Source of the DNA: Piscicola geometra
Taxonomy: Eukaryota > Annelida > Clitellata > Hirudinida > Piscicolidae
Reading direction: 5' to 3'
Assembly: GCA_943735955.1 (NCBI GenBank)
Contig: OX030964.1
Coordinates: forward strand, 1,592,575-1,656,574
DNA length: 64,000 nucleotides
This document shows, piece after piece, positions 13,226 to 25,300 of the stretch. A program made the translations under genes and the position numbers. The stretch's first letter is position 1. Each line of letters starts with the position of its first letter. The notes under the pieces are model-generated. The model was not told where the DNA came from, did no database searches, and worked only from the letters and a program-made list of their open reading frames with translations.

Positions 13226-13424
13226 TACTTGAATAAGCAAAGAATAATTTTGTTTTAGACAGCTATCACTAAAACTAGGCATACTCATAATGTATTACTA
13301 ATAAACATTCTTGTTTATGCCATGGTTGACGATTATGCTTGTATCAAAACAAGAGTTTAAAATTTTTTTATTGAAAAAAGTGGGGAGGTCAACATTAAGG
13401 CGGACTACCAAAAAGTGCCACCTT

Positions 13425-13535
13425 ACCACACTGCCCTCTACCACACTGCCCCACTACCACACTGCCCCCTACCACACTGCCCCCCTACCACACTGCCACC
13501 TACCACACTGCCCTCTACCACACTGCCCCTCTACC
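13425..13535. repeat. accacactgccccct minisatellite
   Basis: About seven units of 15-17 bp. Confidence 0.85.
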
Positions 13536-13779
13536 ACCATTAACGCAACGTACTACGACCCTATCACAGCGACAGAACCACTCCTGCCACAACCGCACTA
13601 CTTCCTGAACTACCACTTCTCTCCTCCCATCACACCAACTTGAAAGAACTTCAACTTTCAAGGTCACAAGAGTTTGTGGTGTGCCAGTGAATTTTTTGCA
13701 GTGTGGTGCGGTAGTGGCTGTGTGGTGCGGTAGTGGCTGTGTGTAGTGAGGTGTGGTAGTGTGGAAGTGACAGTGTGTA

Positions 13780-14400
13780 ACTTAACTCCAGCAAAACTGA
13801 AGTTATCTGGCTCTCATCCCGTCGAAACTATGTTTACAACCCAAAGATCCAGTTCGCATTTGTCAGAATGAGATAATGCCTTCTGAAAGTGTCAGAAACC
13901 TAGGAGTTTATCTCGACAAAGACCTCACCATGAAGAAACACAGATGACTCAAACCTGCTTTGCTTCTTTACCCCAAATACGATCCATAAGATGGTTATTG
14001 ACCAAGGACTCACTGAGAACATTGGCTTCTGCTTTGGTTCTCAGTCGAATTGACTATGGCAATATCATTCTTACTGGGTTGCCATGACGCAGCTGCAGAA
14101 AAATCCGTCTACGTACTTGTTTGGCAGATCACATTAACCTACAAGTTTACTGCCCATTTATTCCATTCGTAAATTTCTTGCTTTCTAATTTTATCTTCAT
14201 TTTATTTATTTATATATTAATGGTTTATAATAATTTTAAAATATTAATTATTATTAATATCATTATTTACTTTTCCATAACTAAGTGGTCTTGAAGCCCG
14301 TCCGGGTTTACGCCACGATAATCTCACTCGTCGTTGCATTGTGTTGTGTTGTAGAGTGGGGGAGCATATTTGAATCTTCTCAATAAACTTTGACCTTTTA
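13780..14400 (+). mobile_element. Truncated non-LTR retrotransposon (LINE), RT C-terminus and 3' UTR
   Basis: Broken frames encode reverse-transcriptase peptides such as VRNLGVYLDKDLTMKKH, upstream LNSSKTEVIWLSSRRN-like residues, and a downstream RIDYGN-like segment, all typical of CR1/Jockey-type LINEs. The 3' UTR beginning gtggtcttgaagcccg (about 14284) recurs on the minus strand at 42110-42335. In-frame stops show that this copy is dead. Confidence 0.75.
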
Positions 14401-15530
14401 TTCCTTGAGAAATAAATAAATTAGTTATTCATATATCTATATCTATATATATTTGGTTTTTGCCTAAATGTTTTTATTTGTGTGTTTGTTTGTATGTGTG
14501 TGTGAGTTTGTCGATGTGTGTGTGTGTGTGTATAGACGATCTATACAAAAGATAATGATGATGATGATGGGGATCAAAGTTATATTGGCTTCAAGAAGTG
14601 ATAACGATGAATGAGAGTACCAACCATATAACAAATCATCATAATGATATTCTAATTGTAATAAAAATTATAGCAGTATTAATTTAAAAAGAAAAAAGAG
14701 ATAAATAACAATGATAATAATAATAATAAATATAGCAATGATGCCCAATTACTAAATCAGCGAATTAACGTGATTGGAAGAAAACCTGAGTAACCATCGA
14801 ACTTAAAAATGATGATGACATGCTGATGTGATGGAAGTGATGACGATGATGACATGCTGATGTGATGGAAGTGATGACGATGATGACCACGATGAAGTGA
14901 TGGAAGTGATGACGATGATGACCACGATGAAGTGATGGAAGTGATGACGATGATGACCACGCTGATGATGATGATGATGATGACCACGCTGATGTGATGG
15001 AAGTGATGATGATGATGATGATGAATAAAGCAAAACTAATCCTGAAAAGTGAGGCAATCGACAAGAACTCACCGGTAGGATGGAAAGACAAGAGGAGGAT
15101 GCTGAGAGGGTGACGTCATTGCAAGAAATGAAAAAACTAAAAATAGAATAAATGGCCAGGAGAAATTCAAATTTGGTGATTCATGAATATTCAAAAGGCA
15201 GAAGAGGAAGAGGAGGTTGTTGAGGGGTGGAGAGGGACTGCGCTAATGATTTGATGATGAGGCTGATGGTCTTTATTATGAGGTTATGATGATGATGATG
15301 TTGCTAATGATGATGATGTTGGTTAAGAAAACATGATAACTTGAACATGTAAGGTGCGGGACGACAAAACAAATAACGAAGAAGGAGGAGAGCAGTCCTC
15401 GGATGCCCCGATGCCGAGCCGAGCAGTGCCCCAAAGCCTCGGTGTCCTGCGAGCAACTACTGCAACTACTTAAACAACTGCAACTCCGTATTGCATGCAA
15501 CAATCACCAGTGCCAACAAAACAATAGAAG
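14400..15530. repeat. GAT-type minisatellite and AT-rich DNA; no gene seen
   Basis: Between 14815 and 15030 a unit containing gatgaccacgatgaagtgatg repeats with GAT triplet extensions. The rest is AT-rich. A non-repetitive CpG-containing block at 15390-15520 precedes a CA tract, with no recognisable peptide. Confidence 0.65.
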
Positions 15531-15532
15531 TG

Positions 15533-15694
<162 letters not shown>

Positions 15695-15769
15695 CACTCA
15701 CGTACACATACAGACATATACACAAATATAAATGAATTTAGAAAAAAAATTCAAGAAAGTTGAGAATAA

Positions 15770-16030
15770 TAAAAAAACGATGGATGAATGAATGAATGAA
15801 TGAATGAATGGATGAATGAATAATTGGATGGATGGATGAATGGATAGATGAATGGATGAAATACTTGCTATATTTGCATGGAGAAGAACAAGTAGAGAAT
15901 AGAGAGAAGAACAGATTTGTTAGTGAAAATTTTAAAAATGAAGATAAATGAATGCATGCATGCACGAATGGATGGATGCATCGATGATCAAATGCACGGA
16001 TGAATGAATGAATGAATGAAGGAGTAGATC
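15770..16030. repeat. gaatgaatggat tetranucleotide-type repeats
   Basis: Imperfect GAAT and GGAT runs, with AT-rich DNA between them. They lie downstream of the nuclear receptor stop codon and could be in its 3' UTR or beyond. Confidence 0.7.
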
Positions 16031-16326
16031 GCAGAAGGTTTCAAGCCAGGTCACGTGTCATAGGCACTACTAACAATCTGCTTCCGCTCGCACACAACAT
16101 CACTACTATCACTCGCATGATGTAATCATCACCACCACCATCATGAAATAATCACTGGTCTCATCATAACCATTATACAATCAAACAATATAAAGTATCG
16201 GCAGCTGCAAGGTGTCATCAAGTGGTCGTCGTGGTGATGATGATCCTACATCATCATCCTTCTCATCCACCCAACACCCCTTCCATCACTCCACCTCCCC
16301 TCCTCCCGCAATCATCATCATCAGCA

Positions 16327-19300
16327 TCAGCTCATCATCTCGATCACCAGATCATCCATCTGCACCCTGCCCTCTCTGGTGCAGACGATGAACTGGTCGA
16401 GGACACCTGCACTGGCGCCTCTGACGCCCGCCAGGAGCAGCATCAGCTTGCCGGGCCTGGTGGCGTCTCCGACGAAGCGACAGGCGCTGTAGTACTGCAG
16501 ACAAGAGAGCAGGTGGTTCTGGAAGGTGAGCACTTGCAGGCGGTTCGACAGCGTCGGTGCGTCTGTCATCGTCGTCATGGTGGTTGTTGTGTGGTGGTTG
16601 TTGTGTGGTGGTTGTTGTGGTTGTGTGGTGGTTGTTGTGTGGTGGTTGTTGTGGTTGTGTGGTGGTTGTTGTGTGGTGGTTGTTGTGTGGTGGTTGTTGT
16701 GTGGTGGTTGTTGTGTGGTGGTTGTTGTGGTTGTTGTGTGGTGGTTGTTGTGTGGTGGTTATTGTGGTTGTGTGGTGGTTGTTGTGTGGTGGTTGTGTGG
16801 TTGTGTGGTGGTTGTTGTGTGGTGGTTGTTGTGTGGTGGTTGTTGTGTAGTGGTTGTTGTGTGGTGGTTGTTGTGTGGTGGTTGTTGTGTGGTGGTTGTT
16901 GTGTAGTGGTTGTTGTGTAGTGGTTGTTGTGTGGTGGTTGTTGTGTGGTGGTTGTTGTGTGGTGGTTGTTGTGTGGTGGTTGTTGTGTGGTGGTTGTTGT
17001 GTGGTGGTTGTTGTGTAGTGGTTGTTGTGTGGTGGTTGTTGTGTGGTGGTTGTTGTGTGGTGGTTGTTGTGTAGTGGTTGTTGTGTAGTGGTTGTTGTGT
17101 GGTGGTTGTTGTGTGGTGGTTGTTGTGTGGTGGTTGTTGTGTGGTGGTTGTTGTGTGGTGGTTGTTGTGTGGTGGTTGTTGTGTGGTGGTTGTTGCGTGG
17201 TTGTTGTGCGGTGGTTGTTGTGTGGTTATGTGGTGGTTGTTATGTGGTTGTGTGGTGGTTGTTGTGTGGTGGTTGTTGTGTGGTGGTTGTTGTGTGGTGG
17301 TTGTTGTGTGGTGGTTGTTGTGCGGTGGTTGTTGTGTGGTTGTGTGGTGGTTGTTTTGTTATTGTGTGGTGGTTGTTGTGTTGTGGTTGTTGTGTGGTGG
17401 TTGTTGTGTGCTGGTTGTGTGGTGGTTGTGTGTGGTGGTTGTTGTGGTGGTTGTTGTGTGGTGGTTGTTGTGTGGTTGTTGTGCGGTGGTTGTTGTGTGG
17501 TTGTGTGGTGGTTGTTGTGTGGTTGTGTGGTGGTTGTTGTGTGGTTGTGTGGTGGTTGTTGTGTGGTGGTTGTTGTATGGTTGTGTGGTGGTTGTTGTGG
17601 TTGTTGTGTGGTGGTTGTTGTGTGGTGGTTGTTGTGTGGTGGTTGTTGTGTGGTTGTTGTGTGGTGGTTGTGTGGTGGTTGTTGTGTGGTGGTTGTGTGG
17701 TTGTGTGGTGGTTGTTGTGGTGGTTGTTGTGTGGTGGTTGTGTGGTTGTGTGGTGGTTGTTGCGTGATGGTTGTTGTGTGGTGGTTGTGTGGTGGTTGTT
17801 GCATGGTGGTTGTTGTGTGGTGGTTGTTGTGGTTGTGTGGTGGTTGTTGTGTGGTGGTTGTTGTGGTTGTGTGGTGGTTGTTGTGGTTGTTGCGTGGTGG
17901 TTGTTGTGGTTGTGTGGTGGTTGTTGTGTGGTGGTTGTTGTGTGGTGGTTGTTGTGGTTGTGTGGTGGTTGTTGTGGTTGTGTGGTGGTTGTTGTGTGTT
18001 GGTTGTGTGATGGTTGTTGTTTGTTGGTGTGTGGTGTGGTGAAGGTTGGGTTGAGATGGTTGAGAACGTAACAAGTCAAATTGATGTCTTCTTATTCATA
18101 TCGTTAATAATACACCCCCTCCACCACCACTACAACCACCCACTACCACCACCCACCCCCCACTTACCACCACCCACTCCCCCTCTAACCACGACCACCA
18201 CCACCACCATCCAACCTGGGTAGAAGAGCACCACAGCACACAGGACAGCAAACTCCTTCAAGTCGATCGACTTGCTCCTCACCTCGTCCACCAATGAGAA
18301 GCATGATCTGGTGTCAGCATCGTCATCATCATCATCATCATCATCATCATCAACTTCGTCATCATCGTCACCATCATCATCATCATCATCATCAACTTCG
18401 TCATCATCGTCACCATCATCATCATCATCATCATCAACTTCGTCATCATCGTCACCATCATCATCATCGTCACCTACATCATCATCATCATCCTACTCAC
18501 TTGATGACGTCAGGGTTCCAGCCCAGGAGGACACACTGCTGCAAGGTCAACGACATGTTTTGTGCGAAGGTCAGTTGGTCGTCTGCCCCTGCTGATCTGT
18601 GTTGTTGTGTTGAGGTTGTTGTTGTTGTTGTGTTGTGGTGTTGAGGTTGTTGTTGTAGTTGAGGTTGTCGTTGTTGTGTTGTGGTGTTGTGGTGAGAACA
18701 AAGTTTTTTTGTGTTGTTTTTATTTTAATTGTTGTGGTTGTGATTTGTTGTTGTGATTGTGGTGGTGGTGTTATAGCAGTGTTTTGTTGTTGTAGTGGTG
18801 TTGTGTTGTTGTTGAAGGATGGAATTTGTGGAGTGGTGGTTTATAGAAGCAAGTAGTGATGAAATGGTAATGGGGTGTCAGTGGAGTGGTGAGGGGTGGC
18901 AGTGGAGTGGTGAGGGGTGGTAGTGGAGTGGTGAGAGGTGGCAGTGGAGTGGTGAGGGGTGGTAGTGGAGTGGTGAGAGGTGGCAGTGGAGTGGTGAGGG
19001 GTGGTAGTGGAGTGGTGAGGGGTGGCAGTGGAGTGGTGAGGGGTGGTAGTGGAGTGGTGAGGGGTGGCAGTGGAGTGGTGAGGGGTGGCAGTGGAGTGGT
19101 GAGGGGTGGCAGTGGAGTGGTGAGGGGTGGTAGTGGAGTGGTGAGGGGTGGCAGTGGAGTGGTGAGAAGTGGCAGTGGAGTGGTGAGGGGTGGCAGTGGA
19201 GTGGTGAGGGGTGGTAGTGGAGTGGTGAGGGGTGGCAGTGGAGTGGTGAGGGGTTGCAGTGGAGTGGTGAGGAGTGGTAGTGGAGTGGTGAGGGGTGGCA

Positions 19301-22300
19301 GTGGAGTGGTGAGGGGTGGCAGTGGAGTGGTGAGGGGTGAGGGGTGGCAGTGGAGTGGTGAGGGGTGTCAGTGGAGTGGTGAGGGGTGGCAGTGGAGTGG
19401 TGAGGGGTGGCAGTGGAGTGGTGAGGGGTGTCAGTGGAGTGGTGAGGGGTGTCAGTGGAGTGGTGAGGGGTGGCAGTGGAGTGGTGAGGGGTGGTAGTGG
19501 AGTGGTGAGGAGTGGTAGTGGAGTGGAGAGGGGGGCAGTGGAGTGGTGAGGGGTGGCAGTGGAGTGGTGAGGGGTGGCAGTGGAGTGGTGAGGGGTGTCA
19601 GTGGAGTGGTGAGAGGTAGCAGTGGAGTGGTGAGGGGTGGCAGTGGAGTGGTGAGGGGTGGCAGTGGAGTGGTGAGGGGTGGCAGTGGAGTGGTGAGTGG
19701 TGGCAGTGGAGTGGTGAGGGGGGCAGTGGAGTGGTGAGTGGTGGCAGTGGAGTGGTGAGGGGTGGCAGTGGAGTGGTGAGGGGTGGCAGTGGAGTGGTGA
19801 GTGGTGGCAGTGGAGTGGTGAGAGGTAGCAGTGGAGTGGTGAGTGGTGGCAGTGGAGTGGTGAGTGGTGGCAGTGGAGTGGTGAGGGGTGGCAGTGGAGT
19901 GGTGAGGGGTGGCAGTGGAGTGGTGAGGGGTGGCAGTGAAGTGGTGAGGGGTGGTAGTGGAGTGGTGAGGGGTGGCAGTGGAGTGGTGAGGAGTGGCAGT
20001 GGAGTGGTGAGGGGTGGCAGTGGAGTGGTGAGGGGTGGTAGTGGAGTGGTGAGGGGTGGCAGTGGAGTGGTGAGGAGTGGCAGTGGAGTAGTGAGGAGTG
20101 GTAGTGGAGTGGTGAGGGGTGGCAGTGGAGTGGTGAGGGGTGGCAGTGGAGTGGTGAGGGGTGGCAGTGGAGTGGTGAGGGGTGTCAGTGGAGTGGTGAG
20201 GGGTGGCAGTGGAGTGGTGAGGGGTGTCAGTGGAGTGGTGAGGGGTGGCAGTGGAGTGGTGAGGGGTGGCAGTGGAGTGGTGAGGGGTGGCAGTGGAGTG
20301 GTGAGGGGTGGCAGTGGAGTGGTAGGGGTGGCAGTGGAGTGGTGAGGGGTGGCAGTGGAGTGGTGAGTGGTGGCAGTGGAGTGGTGAGGGGTGGTAGTGG
20401 AGTGGTGAGGGGTGGCAGTGGAGTGGTGAGGGGTGTCAGGGGAGTGGTGAGGGGTGGCAGTGGAGTGGTGAGGGGTGGTAGTGGAGTGGTGAGTGGTGGC
20501 AGTGGAGTGGTGAGGGGTGGCAGTGGAGTGGTGAGGAGTGGTAGTGGAGTGGTGGCAGTGGAGTGGTGAGGAGTGGTAGTGGAGTGGTGAGGGGTGGCAG
20601 TGGAGTGGTGAGGAGTGGCAGTGGAGTGGTGAGTGGTGGCAGTGGAGTGGTGAGTGGTGGCAGTGGAGTGGTGAGGGGTGGTAGTGGAGTGGTGAGTGGT
20701 GGCAGTGGAGTGGTGAGGGGTGGCAGTGGAGTGGTGAGGGGTGGCAGTGGAGTGGTGAGGGGTGGCAGTGGAGTGGTGAGGGGTGGCAGTGGAGTGGTGA
20801 GGGGTGGCAGTGGAGTGGTGAGGGGTGTCAGAGGAGTGGTGAGGGGTGGCAGTGGAGTGGTGAGGGGTGGCAGTGGAGTGGTGAGGGGTGGCAGTGGAGT
20901 GGTGAGGGGTGGCAGTGGAGTGGTGAGGGGTGGCAGTGGAGTGGTGAGGGGTGGCAGTGGAGTGGTGAGGGGTGGCAGTGGAGTGGTGAGGGGTGGCAGT
21001 GGAGTGGTGAGGGGTGGCAGTGGAGTGGTGAGGGGTGTCAGAGGAGTGGTGAGGGGTGGCAGTGGAGTGGTGAGGGGTGGCAGTGAAGTGATGAGGGGTG
21101 GCAGTGGAGTGGTGAGGGGTGGCAGTGGAGTGGTGAGTGGTAGCAGTGGAGTGGTGAGGGGTGGCAGTGGAGTGGTGAGGGGTGGCAGTGGAGTGGTGAG
21201 GGGTGGCAGTGGAGTGGTGAGGGGTGAGGGGTGTCAGTGGAGTGGTGAGGGGTGGCAGTGGAGTGGTGAGGGGTGGCAGTGGAGTGGTGAGGGGTGGTAG
21301 TGGAGTGGTGAGGGTGGCAGTGGAGTGGTGAAGGGTGGTAGTGGAGTGGTGAGGGGTGGCAGTGGAGTGGTGAGGAGTGGTAGTGGAGTGGTGAGGGGTG
21401 GCAGTGGAGTGGTGAGGAGTGGCAGTGGAGTGGTGAGTGGTGGCAGTGGAGTGGTAGTGGAGTGGTAGTGGAGTGGTGAGGGGTGGCAGTGGAGTGGTGA
21501 GGGGTGGCAGTGGAGTGGTGAGGGGTGGCAGTGGAGTAGTGAGGGGTGGTAGTGGAGTGGTGAGGGGTGGCAGTGGAGTGGTGAGGGCAGCGACCGAAAG
21601 ATGAGGCGGATGAGGAAGAGGTCGACGAAGGAGCTCTTCAGCAGGGACACTCTGTCGCCCATCTGCAAGCTCGCAAAGTCTGACGTGGTTGTGTGTGTGG
21701 TTGTGTGTGTGTGGTTATGTGTGTGGTTGGTTGTGTGTGTGTGTGGTTGTGTGTGGTGTGGTTGTGCGTGTGTGTGTGGTTGTGTGTGTGGTTATGTGTG
21801 GTGTGGTTGGTTGTGTGTGTGGTTGTGTGTGTGTGTGGTTGTGTGTGGTGTGGTTGTGTGTGTGGTTGTGTGTGATGTGGTTGTGTGTGTGTGGTTGTGT
21901 GTGTGTGTGGTTGTGTGTGTGTGTGGTTGTGTGTGTGTGGTTGTGTGTGTGGTGTGGTTGTGTGTGTGTGGTGTGGTTGTGTGGTTGGTTGTGTGTATGT
22001 GTGGTTGTGTGTGTGTGGTTGTGTGTGTGGTTGGTTGTGTGTGGTTGTGTGTGGTGTGGTTGTGTGTGGTGTGGTTGTGTGTGGTGTGGTTGGTTGTGTG
22101 TGTGGTTGTGTGTGTGGTGTGGTTGTGTGTGTGTGTGGTTGTGTGTGGTGTGGTTGTGTGTGGTGTGGTTGTGTGTGTGTGTGGTTGTGTGTGTGTGTGG
22201 TTGTGTGTGTGTGGTTGTGTGTGTGTATGGTTGTGTGTGTGGTGTGGTTGTGTGTGTGTGTGGTTGTGTGTGGTGTGGTTGGTTGTGTGTGGTGTGGTTG

Positions 22301-25300
22301 TGTGTGTGGTTGTGTGTGGTTGTGTGTGGTGTGGTTGTGTGTGTGTGTGGTTGTGTGTGGTTGGTTGTGTGTAGTGTGGTTGTGTGGTTGGTTGTGTGTG
22401 GTTAGTTGAATGTGGTGTGGTTGTATGTATAGTAGTTTAAGGCGTGTAATGGTTGGGTGGTTAATGTTGTATTCTTCAGTGATCTTCTGCGTGTGTTGTA
22501 AGATTGTGTGTGTGTGCTGAGTGTGCGGTGAAGATATGTGTGTGATGTGGTTGTGTGTGGTTTGACTGTGTGTAGTGTGGTTTTGTGTGATGTGATTATG
22601 AGTGGCGTAGTAGTGTGTGATAGAGGAGGATATGAAGGAGTGAGAGGAGGATATGAAGGAGTGAGAGGAGGATATGAAGGAGTGAGAGGAGGATATAAAG
22701 GAGTGAGAGGAGGATATAAAGGAGTGAGAGGAGGATATAAAGGAGTGAGAGGAGGATATAAAGGAGTGAGAGGAGGATATAAAGGAGTGAGAGGAGGATA
22801 TAAAGGAGTGAGAGGAGGATATAAAGGAGTGAGAGGAGGATATAAAGGAGTGAGAGGAGGATATAAAGAAGTGAGAGGAGGATATAAAGGAGTGAGAGGA
22901 GGATATAAAGGAGTGAGAGGAGGATATGAAGAAGTGAGAGGAGGATATAAAGGAGTGAGAGGAGGATATAAAGGAGTGAGAGGAGGATATAAAGGAGTGA
23001 GAGGAGGATATAAAGGAGTGAGAGGAGGATATAAAGGAGTGAGAGGAGGATATAAAGAAGTGAGAGGAGGATATAAAGGAGTGAGAGGAGGATATAAAGG
23101 AGTGAGAGGAGGATATGAAGAAGTGAGAGGAGGATATAAAGGAGTGAGAGGAGGATATAAAGGAGTGAGAGGAGGATATAAAGGAGTGAGAGGAGGATAT
23201 AAAGGAGTGAGAGGAGGATATAAAGAAGTGAGAGGAGGATATAAAGGAGTGAGAGGAGGATATAAAGGAGTGAGAGGAGGATATAAAGGAGTGAGAGGAG
23301 GATATAAAGGAGTGAGAGGAGGATATAAAGGAGTGAGAGGAGGATATAAAGGAGTGAGAGGAGGATATGAAGGAGTGAGAGGAGGATATAAAGGAGTGAG
23401 AGGAGGATATGAAGGAGTGAGAGGAGGATATAAAGAAGTGAGAGGAGGATATAAAGGAGTGAGAGGAGGATATAAAGGAGTGAGAGGAGGATATAAAGGA
23501 GTGAGAGGAGGATATAAAGGAGTGAGAGGAGGATATAAAGGAGTGAGAGGAGGATATAAAGGAGTGAGAGGAGGATATAAAGGAGTGAGAGGAGGATATA
23601 AAGGAGTGAGAGGAGGATATAAAGGAGTGAGAGGAGGATATGAAGGAGTGAGAGGAGGATATAAAGGAGTGAGAGGAGGATATAAAGGAGTGAGAGGAGG
23701 ATATAAAGGAGTGAGAGGAGGATATGAAGGAGTGAGAGGAGGATATAAAGGAGTGAGAGGAGGATATAAAGGAGTGAGAGGAGGATATGAAGGAGTGAGA
23801 GGAGGATATAAAGGAGTGAGAGGAGGATATAAAGGAGTGAGAGGAGGATATAAAGGAGTGAGAGGAGGATATGAAGGAGTGAGAGGAGGATATAAAGGAG
23901 TGAGAGGAGGATATAAAGGAGTGAGAGGAGGATATAAAGGAGTGAGAGGAGGATATGAAGGAGTGAGAGGAGGATATAAAGGAGTGAGAGGAGGATATAA
24001 AGGAGTGAGAGGAGGATATAAAGGAGTGAGAGGAGGATATAAAGGAGTGAGAGGAGGATATAAAGGAGTGAGAGGAGGATATAAAGGAGTGAGAGGAGGA
24101 TATGAAGGAGTGAGAGGAGGATATAAAGAAGTGAGAGGAGGATATAAAGGAGTGAGAGGAGGATATAAAGGAGTGAGAGGAGGATATAAAGGAGTGAGAG
24201 GAGGATATAAAGGAGTGAGAGGAGGATATAAAGGAGTGAGAGGAGGATATAAAGGAGTGAGAGGAGGATATAAAGGAGTGAGAGGAGGATATGAAGGAGT
24301 GAGAGGAGGATATAAAGGAGTGAGAGGAGGATATAAAGGAGTGAGAGGAGGATATAAAGGAGTGAGAGGAGGATATAAAGGAGTGAGAGGAGGATATAAA
24401 GGAGTGAGAGGAGGATATAAAGAAGTGAGAGGAGGATATAAAGGAGTGAGAGGAGGATATAAAGGAGTGAGAGGAGGATATAAAGGAGTGAGAGGAGGAT
24501 ATAAAGGAGTGAGAGGAGGATATAAAGGAGTGAGAGGAGGATATGAAGGAGTGAGAGGAGGATATAAAGGAGTGAGAGGAGGATATAAAGGAGTGAGAGG
24601 AGGATATGAAGGAGTGAGAGGAGGATATAAAGAAGTGAGAGGAGGATATAAAGGAGTGAGAGGAGGATATAAAGAAGTGAGAGGAGGATATAAAGAAGTG
24701 AGAGGAGGATATAAAGGAGTGAGAGGAGGATATAAAGGAGTGAGAGGAGGATATAAAGGAGTGAGAGGAGGATATAAAGGAGTGAGAGGAGGATATGAAG
24801 GAGTGAGAGGAGGATATAAAGGAGTGAGAGGAGGATATAAAGGAGTGAGAGGAGGATATGAAGGAGTGAGAGGAGGATATAAAGAAGTGAGAGGAGGATA
24901 TAAAGGAGTGAGAGGAGGATATAAAGAAGTGAGAGGAGGATATAAAGGAGTGAGAGGAGGATATAAAGGAGTGAGAGGAGGATATAAAGGAGTGAGAGGA
25001 GGATATAAAGGAGTGAGAGGAGGATATAAAGGAGTGAGAGGAGGATATGAAGGAGTGAGAGGAGGATATAAAGAAGTGAGAGGAGGATATAAAGGAGTGA
25101 GAGGAGGATATAAAGGAGTGAGAGGAGGATATAAAGGAGTGAGAGGAGGATATGAAGGAGTGAGAGGAGGATATAAAGAAGTGAGAGGAGGATATAAAGG
25201 AGTGAGAGGAGGATATGAAGGAGTGAGAGGAGGATATGAAGGAGTGAGAGGAGGATATAAAGGAGTGAGAGGAGGATATAAAGGAGTGAGAGGAGGATAT

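Noticed and set aside
16327..16578. PEX11 peroxisomal protein for the last receptor exon
   Set aside because: Initially considered from the [15 protein letters not shown] segment; splicing to the upstream exons gave an unambiguous nuclear-receptor LBD.
16557..18074. Val/Cys/Trp-rich and His/Thr/Gln-rich long frames
   Set aside because: Translations of the GT-rich minisatellite in a receptor intron.
18886..21300. Ser/Gly/Val repeat proteins resembling silk-like sequences
   Set aside because: 21-bp minisatellite; frames break at each indel, start at no conserved site, and lie within an intron.
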